Made by a program: the position numbers and the translations under genes. Below the pieces are notes generated by a model. The model was not told where the DNA came from. It made no database searches and was given only the letters and a program-made list of their open reading frames with translations. A stretch of 7,313 nt of DNA from Streptosporangiaceae bacterium. Lineage in GTDB: Bacteria; Actinomycetota; Actinomycetes; Streptosporangiales; Streptosporangiaceae. This document shows positions 1-7,313 of this stretch, piece after piece. The stretch covers positions 1 to 7,313 of the forward strand of contig JASHSZ010000356.1 in the NCBI GenBank assembly GCA_030040815.1. Reading direction: 5' to 3'. Every line of letters starts with the position of its first letter. Within the stretch, counting starts at the first letter, position 1.

Positions 1-788
1 AGGCGGGACAGCTGGACGACGCGGCGGCGGGCCACGCCTGGTCAGCCGTTGCCAACCTGGCCTTCGAGCAATGCGACTGGTCGGCGGGGCTCGAGGCGGG
101 CGCCAGCGCGGCCGGGCATTTCCAGGCGGCACGGCTGTCGCGGCTTGCCGCTTGGGCGCAGTACCTCCACGCGATCTCGGCCTGGGGGGCGGGCCAACTG
201 GCAGAGGCCGACCGTCTCATCACCGGGGTGATCGCCATCTTCCGCGGCGAGGAAGACGAGATGGGACTCGGGTACTCGCTCTGGGTGGCGTCGCTGTGTA
301 ACGCCGACCTCGCTGCCGCGAAGGAGATGGCCGCTGAGGCGGGTGGCCTGCTGCAGCGGGTGGGACACCCCATGGGTGTCGCCCACGCCGCAGAGGGGCG
401 CGGCATCATCGCGTTCGAACTGGGCGAACTCGGCGACGCCGCAGCCTTCCTCACCGACGCGGTCGAGGCCTTCGCGGCGTACGGCAACATCGGCTGCACC
501 GCGCACGCCCTCGAGGCCGCGGCGGTCGTGATCGGGGCTGTGGGCCGCGAGGACGCCGACTTGGCCATGGAATTGCTCGCCGCCGCGGACCAACTCCGCC
601 GGCAGAGTGGTCAGGGCCACCGCCCCTGGGAGATACGCGCCCGGCTCGGAAACCTCGAGGACCGCATCGTGACACCAGGCGCCACGGCGAGCGCCACGGT
701 ACCCGCCGGACGCGAATACTCGCTGTCTGCAGCGGCCTCGCTGGCCCTTAACGCGCTCCGGTCCTTGATGACGGCTACTGCCAGCTGA
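1..788 (+). CDS. C-terminal part of a large AAA/TPR-type transcriptional regulator (5' end outside window)
   Basis: The frame is open from the left edge (first full codon at position 3) and ends at TGA 786-788, with a second in-frame TGA right after it; 261 residues are visible. The text is a series of Ala/Leu-rich helical hairpins of TPR type (phrases such as FELGELGDAAAFLTDAVEAF). The end, roughly MELLAAADQLRRQSG followed later by GREYSLSAAASLALNAL, resembles the closing segment of actinobacterial LuxR-family/AfsR-like/adenylate-cyclase-associated ATPases, which usually reads like 'LLGAAEALRE...GRALSLEEAVALAL'. In those proteins the missing N-terminal part carries a P-loop NTPase and an effector or DNA-binding domain. 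No LuxR helix-turn-helix follows the TPR region here, so any output domain must lie upstream of the window. The role as a signal-responsive regulator is inferred from this C-terminal pattern only. The class is fairly safe; the exact subfamily is not. Confidence 0.7.
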   Translation, partial: AGQLDDAAAGHAWSAVANLAFEQCDWSAGLEAGASAAGHFQAARLSRLAAWAQYLHAISAWGAGQLAEADRLITGVIAIFRGEEDEMGLGYSLWVASLCNADLAAAKEMAAEAGGLLQRVGHPMGVAHAAEGRGIIAFELGELGDAAAFLTDAVEAFAAYGNIGCTAHALEAAAVVIGAVGREDADLAMELLAAADQLRRQSGQGHRPWEIRARLGNLEDRIVTPGATASATVPAGREYSLSAAASLALNALRSLMTATAS

Positions 789-1130
789 TGAGCCTGCGGC
801 GCGAACCATAGCAAACCGGTGCAGGGCCACACCCGTGGCAGTTCGACCTCGCCGACGTTCGGGGCGCCGGCCAGAGGGTGGCACGGCTTGAAAGACGTCC
901 TTCCCGTCAGCCACGCGATGCGGCTGGCCGAGCGGATCCCCCAACCGCCGACACGCACCTTCTGCGCGACGAAGATCCCCGACGAAGATCACAGCAACGT
1001 CGATGACAACAACCGCGCCGCCGCCTTCGCCCGACTGAAGGACGCAGTCTGACACCACCACTAGGGCGCTGACCTGCACGAATCGGCCAGCAGCCGTGGC
1101 GCGGGCTCGTAATGGATCGCTCTGCCGCGA
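789..1130. other. Gene-poor interval between the regulator and the DUF1707 gene
   Basis: I see no convincing gene here. A GTG-initiated frame at 819-1052 (+) could encode 77 residues, but it has no ribosome binding site, matches no family I recognise, and begins just 30 bases past the regulator's stop in the same frame, so it may be old coding sequence or chance. The segment contains an 11-base direct repeat, CGACGAAGATC, at 967-977 and 980-990. There is also a small 5-bp hairpin (826-830 with 835-839) that is too weak to call a terminator. On the minus strand the frame is open through much of this interval, but that open frame is continuous with the antisense shadow of the regulator gene. 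Confidence 0.5.
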
Positions 1131-1136
1131 TAGGCT
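1131..1136 (+). promoter_or_regulatory. Possible -10 element upstream of the DUF1707 gene
   Basis: TAGGCT fits the actinobacterial TANNNT -10 pattern and would start transcription near 1143, about 28 bases before the ATG. No good -35 hexamer is seen at the expected distance (around 1107-1113 the sequence is TCGTAAT), so the call is tentative. Confidence 0.3.
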
Positions 1137-1155
1137 GATGGTGCTTTCTGCACGC

Positions 1156-1162
1156 GGGGAGG
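1156..1162 (+). promoter_or_regulatory. Ribosome binding site that sets the DUF1707 start
   Basis: GGGGAGG lies 8 bases before ATG 1171 and 5 bases before GTG 1168. It favours ATG 1171 over the in-frame starts further upstream (for example 1096 and 1138), none of which has a Shine-Dalgarno sequence. Confidence 0.65.
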
Positions 1163-1170
1163 TGCCGGTG

Positions 1171-1857
1171 ATGGCAAGGCCGGGTGACGACCTAGCAGCA
1201 GGGGCGGGCGGCCGCGGTCACCTGCGGGCATCGCATGCTGACCGCGAGCAGGTGATCCGTACCCTTAAGGCCGCATTCGTGCAGGGCATGCTGACTAAGG
1301 ATGAATTCGACTTGCGGGTGGGCCGAACGTTCGCGTCGCGGACCTACGCGGAGCTGGCCGCGGTAATCGCCGACATCCCCGCTGGGGTGGCAACGGCAAG
1401 GCTGCCTGCACCTCCGCAGGCACAAGCCGGTCAGCCAGTTGTACGGCCCGGCCCGGTGCTAGGGGCGGCAACCGCGGCGTATGGAGGCGCGTGGGCGTTT
1501 GTGTTGTCGGTGGCCTCCAACCACGTGGGCGACAGTCCCTCAATACCCCCGCTGATGTGGCTCGGCGGGGTCATCTACCTGGGCGTCTTGCTCATATGTG
1601 TTGCTGCAATGGTCGCCTTGCGGCGTGCGAAGCGTTCGGGCGGGCAGCCGCCGCGACGGCCAGGACCCGGCGCGGGCGGCCGGCCCTCCCAGCGCTCCCC
1701 ATCAGCCGGCCAGGGCAAGCGGCTCCCGCCTGGCCAGCACGGTCACATGTACAGCACCCAATTCATGCGAGGGTGTGCAACCCATCTGGTATTGCCAGTT
1801 CGCGGTCACTGTGGCGAGGGCGCCCTTGCGGCAGCGACCGCTGCCGCGAGCTGGTGA
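1171..1857 (+). CDS. DUF1707 (SHOCT-like) domain membrane protein
   Basis: A 228-residue protein of unknown function. Residues about 17-70 form a clear DUF1707 domain: the HLRASHADREQVIRTLKAAF start, then the KDEFDLRVGRTFASRTYAEL core with its DLRVG motif and a closing ADIPA. After a Pro/Ala-rich linker come two hydrophobic segments, about residues 95-115 and 128-150, followed by RRAKR as a likely cytoplasmic anchor. DUF1707 proteins are common in actinobacteria, often in several copies per genome; their biochemical role is not established, though the domain is thought to mediate contacts at the membrane. The tail (about 151-228) starts with the Pro/Gly/Arg-rich stretch usual for the family. 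It then turns into low-complexity sequence whose last 11 codons overlap a strong hairpin, so the last 40-50 residues may be read-through of a former 3' untranslated region. The start is chosen on the ribosome binding site. It stands alone, with no co-directional partner close by. Confidence 0.85.
   Translation: MARPGDDLAAGAGGRGHLRASHADREQVIRTLKAAFVQGMLTKDEFDLRVGRTFASRTYAELAAVIADIPAGVATARLPAPPQAQAGQPVVRPGPVLGAATAAYGGAWAFVLSVASNHVGDSPSIPPLMWLGGVIYLGVLLICVAAMVALRRAKRSGGQPPRRPGPGAGGRPSQRSPSAGQGKRLPPGQHGHMYSTQFMRGCATHLVLPVRGHCGEGALAAATAAASW
1825..1850 (+). terminator. Strong hairpin inside the last codons of the DUF1707 gene, terminator-like
   Basis: CTTGCGGCAGC (1825-1835) pairs with GCTGCCGCGAG (1840-1850) around a GACC loop: 11 bp with a single T-G wobble. 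No T-tract follows, as is common in high-GC actinobacteria. It lies entirely before the stop codon at 1855-1857, which is an unusual place for a terminator. Confidence 0.4.
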
Positions 1858-2145
1858 GTACCTCCCTGGCCCTGCGGCAAGCTAGATACACCTCAACCGG
1901 GCGGGCGAGCTAGGCGCGTCGGTGGCTGTCATCCTGGGCCGCGATAGTGGGAACGGGGTGAACTGACCGTCCGGGATCTGCGCACGCGACAGCAGCAAAC
2001 AGAAAGTGTCACCCAAGCCGGTGCCGCAGTCGGACGGCTGCCGAGCGGACCTTGCCCGCCACACAGGGAGTCGCCTCGCCGGGCGACTCACGCACATCAG
2101 TCGGGCGGCGAACTCGAACCAGATGCAGGTGCTGCGCTCCGGGGT
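1858..2145. other. Gene-free interval between the convergent DUF1707 and DinB-like genes
   Basis: Only short open frames without ribosome binding sites or family resemblance occur on either strand. The one structure I see is the hairpin at 2068-2089, listed separately as a possible terminator of the minus-strand gene. Confidence 0.5.
2068..2089 (-). terminator. Candidate terminator of the DinB-like gene
   Basis: GAGTCGCC (2068-2075) and GGCGACTC (2082-2089) are perfect 8-bp inverted arms around a 6-base loop. The hairpin lies 56 bases beyond the minus-strand stop codon (2146-2148). There is no T-tract on either side, so it would act as a plain GC hairpin. Confidence 0.4.
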
Positions 2146-2823
2146 TCAGGCCGGCGCGTTCGTCAGGTCCCGGTCTTCGAGCTCCCAGGCGTGGTCCAGC
2201 ATGTGCCAGGCACAACGTCGGATCAAGAACTGCAGCGGCCATGACCGCGCCGGCTCGCCGCGGGCGTGGTATCCGCGGATCCCCTCGACGAACGCTTCCC
2301 GGTAGGCACCAAGGGCCTCGGCGTCGTCCCTCGTCTCCAGCGGAACCCTCACGCCGACCTTCGGCGCGAACTCGTCGATCTCGGCGCCGTTCACGTGTCG
2401 GATGATCCGCTCCTTGGGCCAGCCGCCGCCCCGCGGGCCCGTGCGGAGCTCAGCCGAGACGCGCGCGGCGAAGTCGTCGAAGGTGGTCCACGAGGCCCGG
2501 AGTAGCGCGATCTTCCGCTCGCAGTCGGACTCGGTCATCGGGCCGTACTCGGGCTCGGCCGGCCGGCCCGAGACGCCGTAGTAGTCGGTCATCCCGGTCC
2601 CGTCCAGCCGCTCGACCACCTCGAGCTCCCCGCTGGCCGCGAAGCCGGCGCCGACGCCGGCCAGCTCGGCGACCCTGGCGTAGCGCGGCCGATAGGACTC
2701 GAGGACCGCGAGCACGTCGTGACCGATCCTGGCGCTCCGGTCCCACCCCGGCCAGTCGAAGGCGCAAGCCACCACTCGCCGCTTCTTGCCCTGTTCGAGC
2801 ATGACGCGTACTGGACCGGCCAT
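2146..2823 (-). CDS. DinB-like four-helix-bundle protein
   Basis: A 225-residue protein if begun at ATG 2823. The C-terminal helix reads RRCAWHMLDHAWELEDRD and holds an HxxxH pair (H207, H211). A third histidine sits in IIRHVNGAEIDEF (H143). Three histidines placed this way are the metal-binding signature of the DinB/YfiT-like superfamily, where they hold a divalent metal and in some members help a thiol cofactor (mycothiol or bacillithiol) react. The N-terminus (LEQGKKRRVVACAFDWPGWDR) and the middle segment with GTGMTDYYGVSG look like an actinobacterial subfamily without an assigned reaction that I can name. The frame is open up to an ATG at 2910, but the extra 29 residues are not helical or family-like. 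A good -10 element sits exactly 7 bases before ATG 2823, so I take 2823; ATG 2802 is a further alternative. The gene is monocistronic, with no neighbour on its strand. Confidence 0.75.
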   Translation of the reverse strand: MAGPVRVMLEQGKKRRVVACAFDWPGWDRSARIGHDVLAVLESYRPRYARVAELAGVGAGFAASGELEVVERLDGTGMTDYYGVSGRPAEPEYGPMTESDCERKIALLRASWTTFDDFAARVSAELRTGPRGGGWPKERIIRHVNGAEIDEFAPKVGVRVPLETRDDAEALGAYREAFVEGIRGYHARGEPARSWPLQFLIRRCAWHMLDHAWELEDRDLTNAPA

Positions 2824-2830
2824 GCTCGAC

Positions 2831-2836
2831 ACGATA
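2831..2836 (-). promoter_or_regulatory. -10 element of the DinB-like gene, predicting a leaderless mRNA
   Basis: On the minus strand TATCGT fits TANNNT and ends 7 bases before ATG 2823, which puts the transcription start at or next to the A of the start codon. This agrees with the absence of a Shine-Dalgarno sequence there. No clear -35 hexamer is visible 16-18 bases upstream, so an activator may be needed or the element may be incidental. Confidence 0.45.
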
Positions 2837-2837
2837 C

Positions 2838-2856
2838 GACGGTCGTCCGTCGACGG
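2838..2856. repeat. Overlapping inverted repeats at the DinB-like promoter, possible operator
   Basis: The plus strand reads GACGG (2838-2842), TCGT, CCGTC (2847-2851), GACGG (2852-2856). The central CCGTC can pair with either flanking GACGG, giving two alternative palindromes sharing one half-site directly upstream of the -10 element, where a regulator would overlap the promoter spacer. No regulator is identified. Confidence 0.35.
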
Positions 2857-2974
2857 CTCGCTAAGAAATAGGCAGTTTCGCCGATGCGTAGCTGACCCGC
2901 AACGGCCCATCCTGCTGAGTTAGTGAGCGAGTCGGCGACCCGTTTGCTCTCGGCCGACGGCCCGCTCCGGAGAG

Positions 2975-3021
2975 GCTGGCATCCGCGCTGGTTGTCGGCG
3001 GGGGCAACCGCGCTAGCCAGC
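2975..3021. repeat. Long interrupted hairpin in a gene-free region
   Basis: GCTGGC (2975-2980) pairs with GCCAGC (3016-3021). After an internal loop, GCGC (2985-2988) pairs with GCGC (3010-3013). After a one-base bulge, GGTTG (2990-2994) pairs with CAACC (3005-3009) around a 10-base loop. This gives fifteen base pairs in total, all Watson-Crick. Strand of any transcript is unknown. Confidence 0.45.
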
Positions 3022-3025
3022 ATCC

Positions 3026-3042
3026 GCCGGGCCCAGGCCGGC
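3026..3042. repeat. Short hairpin next to the long one
   Basis: GCCGG (3026-3030) and CCGGC (3038-3042) form a 5-bp stem with a 7-base loop, four bases after the preceding hairpin. Short enough to be chance in such GC-rich DNA. Confidence 0.25.
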
Positions 3043-3065
3043 AGTTCGGGGAGGCATCGGCGGAT

Positions 3066-3096
3066 GGAGGGGGGCGGCCAGGTGCCGCCCCCCTCC
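3066..3096. terminator. Perfect 13-bp GC-rich hairpin, terminator-like
   Basis: GGAGGGGGGCGGC (3066-3078) pairs perfectly with GCCGCCCCCCTCC (3084-3096) around the loop CAGGT. CATCGG (3055-3060) and CCGATG (3095-3100) offer an alternative outer pairing. On the plus strand it is followed by GATGTTTCG, a weak T-rich patch at best. No gene that it would obviously terminate lies directly upstream on either strand: the plus-strand DUF1707 gene ends more than 1.2 kb earlier, and the minus-strand gene is transcribed away from it. Confidence 0.55.
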
Positions 3097-3159
3097 GATG
3101 TTTCGAGCTTGTCCCGACACCCGCCCGTCAGGTTGCAGCGCGCTACGAGGTTTGGAGGA

Positions 3160-3188
3160 TTGCGGTGATCGATAGGTAAAGATAAAGT
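3160..3188 (+). promoter_or_regulatory. Candidate vegetative promoter of the GH76 gene
   Basis: TTGCGG (3160-3165) and TAAAGT (3183-3188) are separated by exactly 17 bases and fit the TTGNNN/TANNNT pattern of the main actinobacterial sigma factor. They lie in the only clearly AT-rich island of this region. Predicted transcription start is near 3195, only about 5 bases before ATG 3200 and 115 bases before the alternative ATG 3311. Confidence 0.5.
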
Positions 3189-3199
3189 AATGCCCTTCT

Positions 3200-4414
3200 A
3201 TGTGGTTGATAACAAAGGTCCGGTCAGGGCGGTTTTCAGCCGTCAATCGGAGCTGGCGCGCGGCCGTCAGCTTCTCCCCCGGTCCGGCTGCGAGAACCCG
3301 GGGCGCGGCGATGAATGCGGTAGTGCTGGCCGTCGTGACCATCGTGCTCGCCGGTCTTCTGACGCCCGTAGCGCTGGCGGCCGAGAACCCGCTGGCCGCC
3401 GACATGGCTGAACTCTTCAGCTACTACAGCGAAAACAGCGGGCTGATAGGAAGCTCCTGGTGGCAGGCCGCGGTAGCCCTGTCGACCGTGGAGGCCTACG
3501 CGCAGGCTACCGGAGACAACAGCTACGACGGCGCGATCGCGAGCGCGTTCCAACTCCACTCGGGCGGCGACTTCGAGAACGACTCAGACGATGACACAGC
3601 GTGGTGGGCGCTGGTGTGGCTGCAGGCCTACGACCTCACGCACGTCTCGTCATACCTGTCCATGGCCGAGACCGATGCCGACTACATCCACGAAGGCTGG
3701 GGCCCCGGCTGCGGCGGGGGGATCTGGTGGCTGCAGAGCCCCGGGTACTACAAAAACGCGATCAGCAATGAGCTGTTCCTTGAGCTGACCGCCTGGCTGC
3801 ACAACACGATCAGCGGCGATGTGAAGTACCTGCGCTGGGCCGAGGCCGAGTGGTCGTGGTTCTCCCGCAGCGGAATGATCAACGGCAGCGACCTGGTCAA
3901 CGATGGCGTGGGCGGCAACTGCGCCAACAATGGCGCCCCGACCTGGACGTACAACCAGGGCGTGATCCTGGCGGGACTCGCCCAGCTGTACCGGGCAACT
4001 GGCAAGCGCTCGCTGCTGGCAACCGCAGAGCAGATCGCCCGCGCGGCCATCCGCCAACTGACCGTCGGCGGCGTGCTCACAGAGCCGTGCCGAGGGGGCG
4101 GCTGCACTGCCCGGCTCGATCCCGACACTCAGGCGTTCAAAGGCATCTTCGTCCAGGATCTCAAGGTCCTGGCGGTCACCGCCAGGACTAACCAGTTCAA
4201 CGCCTTCTTCAGCAAGCAGGCTCGATCCATCAAGGCTGACGACACCACCGAGTCGCACGACTTTGGCATGTCCTGGGCGGGTCCGGCAGCCGAGGTCAGC
4301 TCGGCTACTCAAGCCAGCGCTCTGGACGCCCTCGTGGCCGCGCTTAATCTGCCCGTCATCCACGGTCACAAGGATTCTTTAGTGGGTCGATTAAGTGAGT
4401 CGCTCCAGATTTGA
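3200..4414 (+). CDS. Secreted glycoside hydrolase family 76 protein (alpha-1,6-mannanase type)
   Basis: 404 residues from ATG 3200. A hydrophobic stretch at residues about 39-60 ends in ALA before AENP, a typical signal peptidase I site, so the mature enzyme is exported. GH76 hallmarks follow in order: the [17 protein letters not shown] block at about 131-147, whose adjacent Asp pair (D131, D132) is the catalytic pair of the family; CGGGIWW and [37 protein letters not shown]; and a C-terminal FGMSWAGP...ALDAL segment. GH76 enzymes cleave alpha-1,6-mannan by a retaining mechanism. Targets could be fungal mannan or actinobacterial lipomannan-type glycans; the sequence does not decide. The start is uncertain: ATG 3311 would give a signal peptide with no basic residue in its n-region, while ATG 3200 adds several Arg/Lys and lies close to the promoter, though its first codons (TTG, ATA, ACA) are atypical. 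No Shine-Dalgarno sequence precedes either. The 3' end overlaps the furA promoter. Confidence 0.88.
   Translation: MWLITKVRSGRFSAVNRSWRAAVSFSPGPAARTRGAAMNAVVLAVVTIVLAGLLTPVALAAENPLAADMAELFSYYSENSGLIGSSWWQAAVALSTVEAYAQATGDNSYDGAIASAFQLHSGGDFENDSDDDTAWWALVWLQAYDLTHVSSYLSMAETDADYIHEGWGPGCGGGIWWLQSPGYYKNAISNELFLELTAWLHNTISGDVKYLRWAEAEWSWFSRSGMINGSDLVNDGVGGNCANNGAPTWTYNQGVILAGLAQLYRATGKRSLLATAEQIARAAIRQLTVGGVLTEPCRGGGCTARLDPDTQAFKGIFVQDLKVLAVTARTNQFNAFFSKQARSIKADDTTESHDFGMSWAGPAAEVSSATQASALDALVAALNLPVIHGHKDSLVGRLSESLQI
4378..4403 (+). repeat. Imperfect tandem repeat at the furA promoter, possible operator
   Basis: TTTAGTGGGTCGA (4378-4390) is followed directly by TTAAGTGAGTCGC (4391-4403), with 10 of 13 positions identical. 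It overlaps the last GH76 codons and the presumed -35 region of furA. Mycobacterial FurA is known to bind an AT-rich site just upstream of its own promoter; that this repeat plays that part is inference. Confidence 0.35.
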
Positions 4415-4420
4415 TAGTGT
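4391..4420 (+). promoter_or_regulatory. Candidate furA(-katG) promoter, predicting a leaderless transcript
   Basis: TAGTGT (4415-4420) is a TANNNT -10 element ending 7 bases before GTG 4428; TTAAGT (4391-4396), 18 bases upstream, is a weak -35. Transcription would start at or beside the GTG, matching the leaderless furA transcripts known in mycobacteria. The promoter lies inside the 3' end of the GH76 gene. Confidence 0.5.
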
Positions 4421-4427
4421 CACAGAC

Positions 4428-7048
<2,621 letters not shown>

Positions 7049-7055
7049 CAAAGAC

Positions 7056-7102
7056 GGACGCAGGGCGCCGTGCGAGCCTGGTCACTTGCTCGCGCGGCGT
7101 CC
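7056..7102 (+). terminator. Candidate katG terminator
   Basis: An inner stem, GCGAGC (7072-7077) with GCTCGC (7088-7093), encloses a 10-base loop. Outer arms GGACGC (7056-7061) and GCGTCC (7097-7102) enclose it with unpaired bases between. It begins 7 bases after the katG stop and is not followed by a T-tract. A further 6-bp hairpin (GACGGG 7113-7118 with CCCGTC 7129-7134) lies just beyond. The element would also face the minus-strand remnant that ends here. Confidence 0.45.
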
Positions 7103-7107
7103 GGACT

Positions 7108-7260
7108 TCAGCGACGGGTCGGCGTCGGCCCGTCCGCTACCCCTCGCTCCCGGCTGGAGCCTGCGCGGCACGAGCCCTGACGGACGAGCTCGCGGCCCAT
7201 GCCCGAGCCGACGGTGGCCACCACGGCCAGCTTCCCCGTGAACGACTCCACCGGCGTCAC
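7108..7260 (-). pseudogene. Remnant of a short-chain dehydrogenase/reductase N-terminus
   Basis: On the minus strand a frame from GTG 7258-7260 to TGA 7108-7110 encodes 50 residues. It begins VTPVESFTGKLAVVATVGSG and continues MGRELVRQ. That is the first beta strand, glycine-rich turn and first helix of a classical SDR, which normally read like 'GKLAVVTGGGSGMGRELVRQLA'. The TGxxxGxG nucleotide-binding motif is damaged: the TGG part has become ATV, while the later GSGMG is intact. After residue 28 all resemblance is lost (GSCRAGSSRERG...), and the frame stops after 50 residues, where intact SDRs have about 250. The frame is open upstream to the window edge, so the exact start is uncertain. I read it as a decayed gene left after a deletion; a sequencing error cannot explain a loss of some 200 residues. 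Confidence 0.6.
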
Positions 7261-7313
7261 GCCACCTTGCCGGTGGCCTGCGGCTGCGGCTGGACGAGCG
7301 CGGCAGTCTGCTC

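Larger units (their letters stand above)
2857..3199. other. Gene-free interval with a hairpin cluster and an AT-rich promoter island
   Basis: The open frame at 2923-3168 (+, 81 residues) has no ribosome binding site and no family resemblance, and it crosses all three hairpins, so I do not call it a gene. The interval holds hairpins at 2975-3021, 3026-3042 and 3066-3096, then a GGAGG (3154-3158) placed 6 bases before a five-codon GTG...TAA mini-frame at 3165-3179. From about 3166 the sequence becomes markedly AT-rich up to about 3216, with the promoter-like pair described separately. Confidence 0.5.

Noticed and set aside
42..1079. Long open frame on the minus strand opposite the regulator gene
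   Set aside because: It is antisense to a convincing TPR-type reading frame, is Arg/Gly-rich with no domain, and reflects the high GC3 of the opposite strand.
2006..2405. Plus-strand open frames opposite the DinB-like gene
   Set aside because: Low-complexity Arg/Pro/Ser text, no ribosome binding site, and the minus strand carries the HxxxH DinB signature.
2923..3168. 81-codon plus-strand frame across the hairpin cluster
   Set aside because: No ribosome binding site, no family resemblance, and it would have to be translated through three hairpins.
2911..3199. Possible c-di-AMP (ydaO-type) riboswitch before a secreted cell-envelope hydrolase
   Set aside because: Such riboswitches do precede wall hydrolases in actinobacteria, but I could not find their conserved sequence blocks here; only generic hairpins are present.
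3650..4369. Minus-strand open frame inside the GH76 gene
   Set aside because: Its composition is that of an antisense shadow, and the plus strand has clear GH76 motifs across the whole length.
4395..4427. Upstream GTG 4395 as the furA start
   Set aside because: It precedes the presumed transcription start, lacks a Shine-Dalgarno sequence, and would give an N-terminus longer than usual for FurA; kept only as an alternative.

Overview
The window comes from a high-GC Gram-positive bacterium of the phylum Actinomycetota. Evidence for this is the strong G/C bias at third codon positions, a DUF1707 membrane protein, a mycobacterial-type furA-katG pair, GTG starts, and several starts that look leaderless. 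The species cannot be fixed from the sequence alone; KatG and FurA resemble the mycobacterial proteins closely, but the neighbours are not the mycobacterial ones.

Layout. Positions 1-788 (+) hold the C-terminal end of a large AAA/TPR-type regulator of the LuxR/AfsR/adenylate-cyclase-associated kind. Positions 789-1170 carry no convincing gene, only a weak promoter and a good ribosome binding site for the next gene. Positions 1171-1857 (+) encode a DUF1707 protein with two membrane segments and an odd C-terminal tail that runs through a strong hairpin. Positions 1858-2145 are gene-free. Positions 2146-2823 (-) encode a DinB-like four-helix-bundle protein, probably from a leaderless transcript with overlapping inverted repeats at its promoter. 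Positions 2824-3199 contain no convincing gene but carry three hairpins in a row, the last a perfect 13-bp GC-rich stem, followed by an AT-rich promoter island.

Positions 3200-4414 (+) encode a secreted glycoside hydrolase of family GH76 (alpha-1,6-mannanase type). Its 3' end contains the presumed furA promoter. furA (4428-4853) and katG (4874-7048) follow with a 20-base gap and form the classical redox module: FurA is an iron/peroxide-responsive repressor and KatG the catalase-peroxidase it normally controls. Downstream of katG a candidate terminator is followed by a minus-strand fragment that reads as the first ~28 residues of a short-chain dehydrogenase with a damaged nucleotide-binding motif, apparently a decayed gene.

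I see no insertion sequence, CRISPR array, tRNA or phage module. No new multi-gene system is evident. The less explained parts are the hairpin cluster at 2975-3100, the repeat-rich control regions of the DinB-like gene and of furA, the hairpin inside the DUF1707 reading frame, and the dehydrogenase remnant at the right edge.
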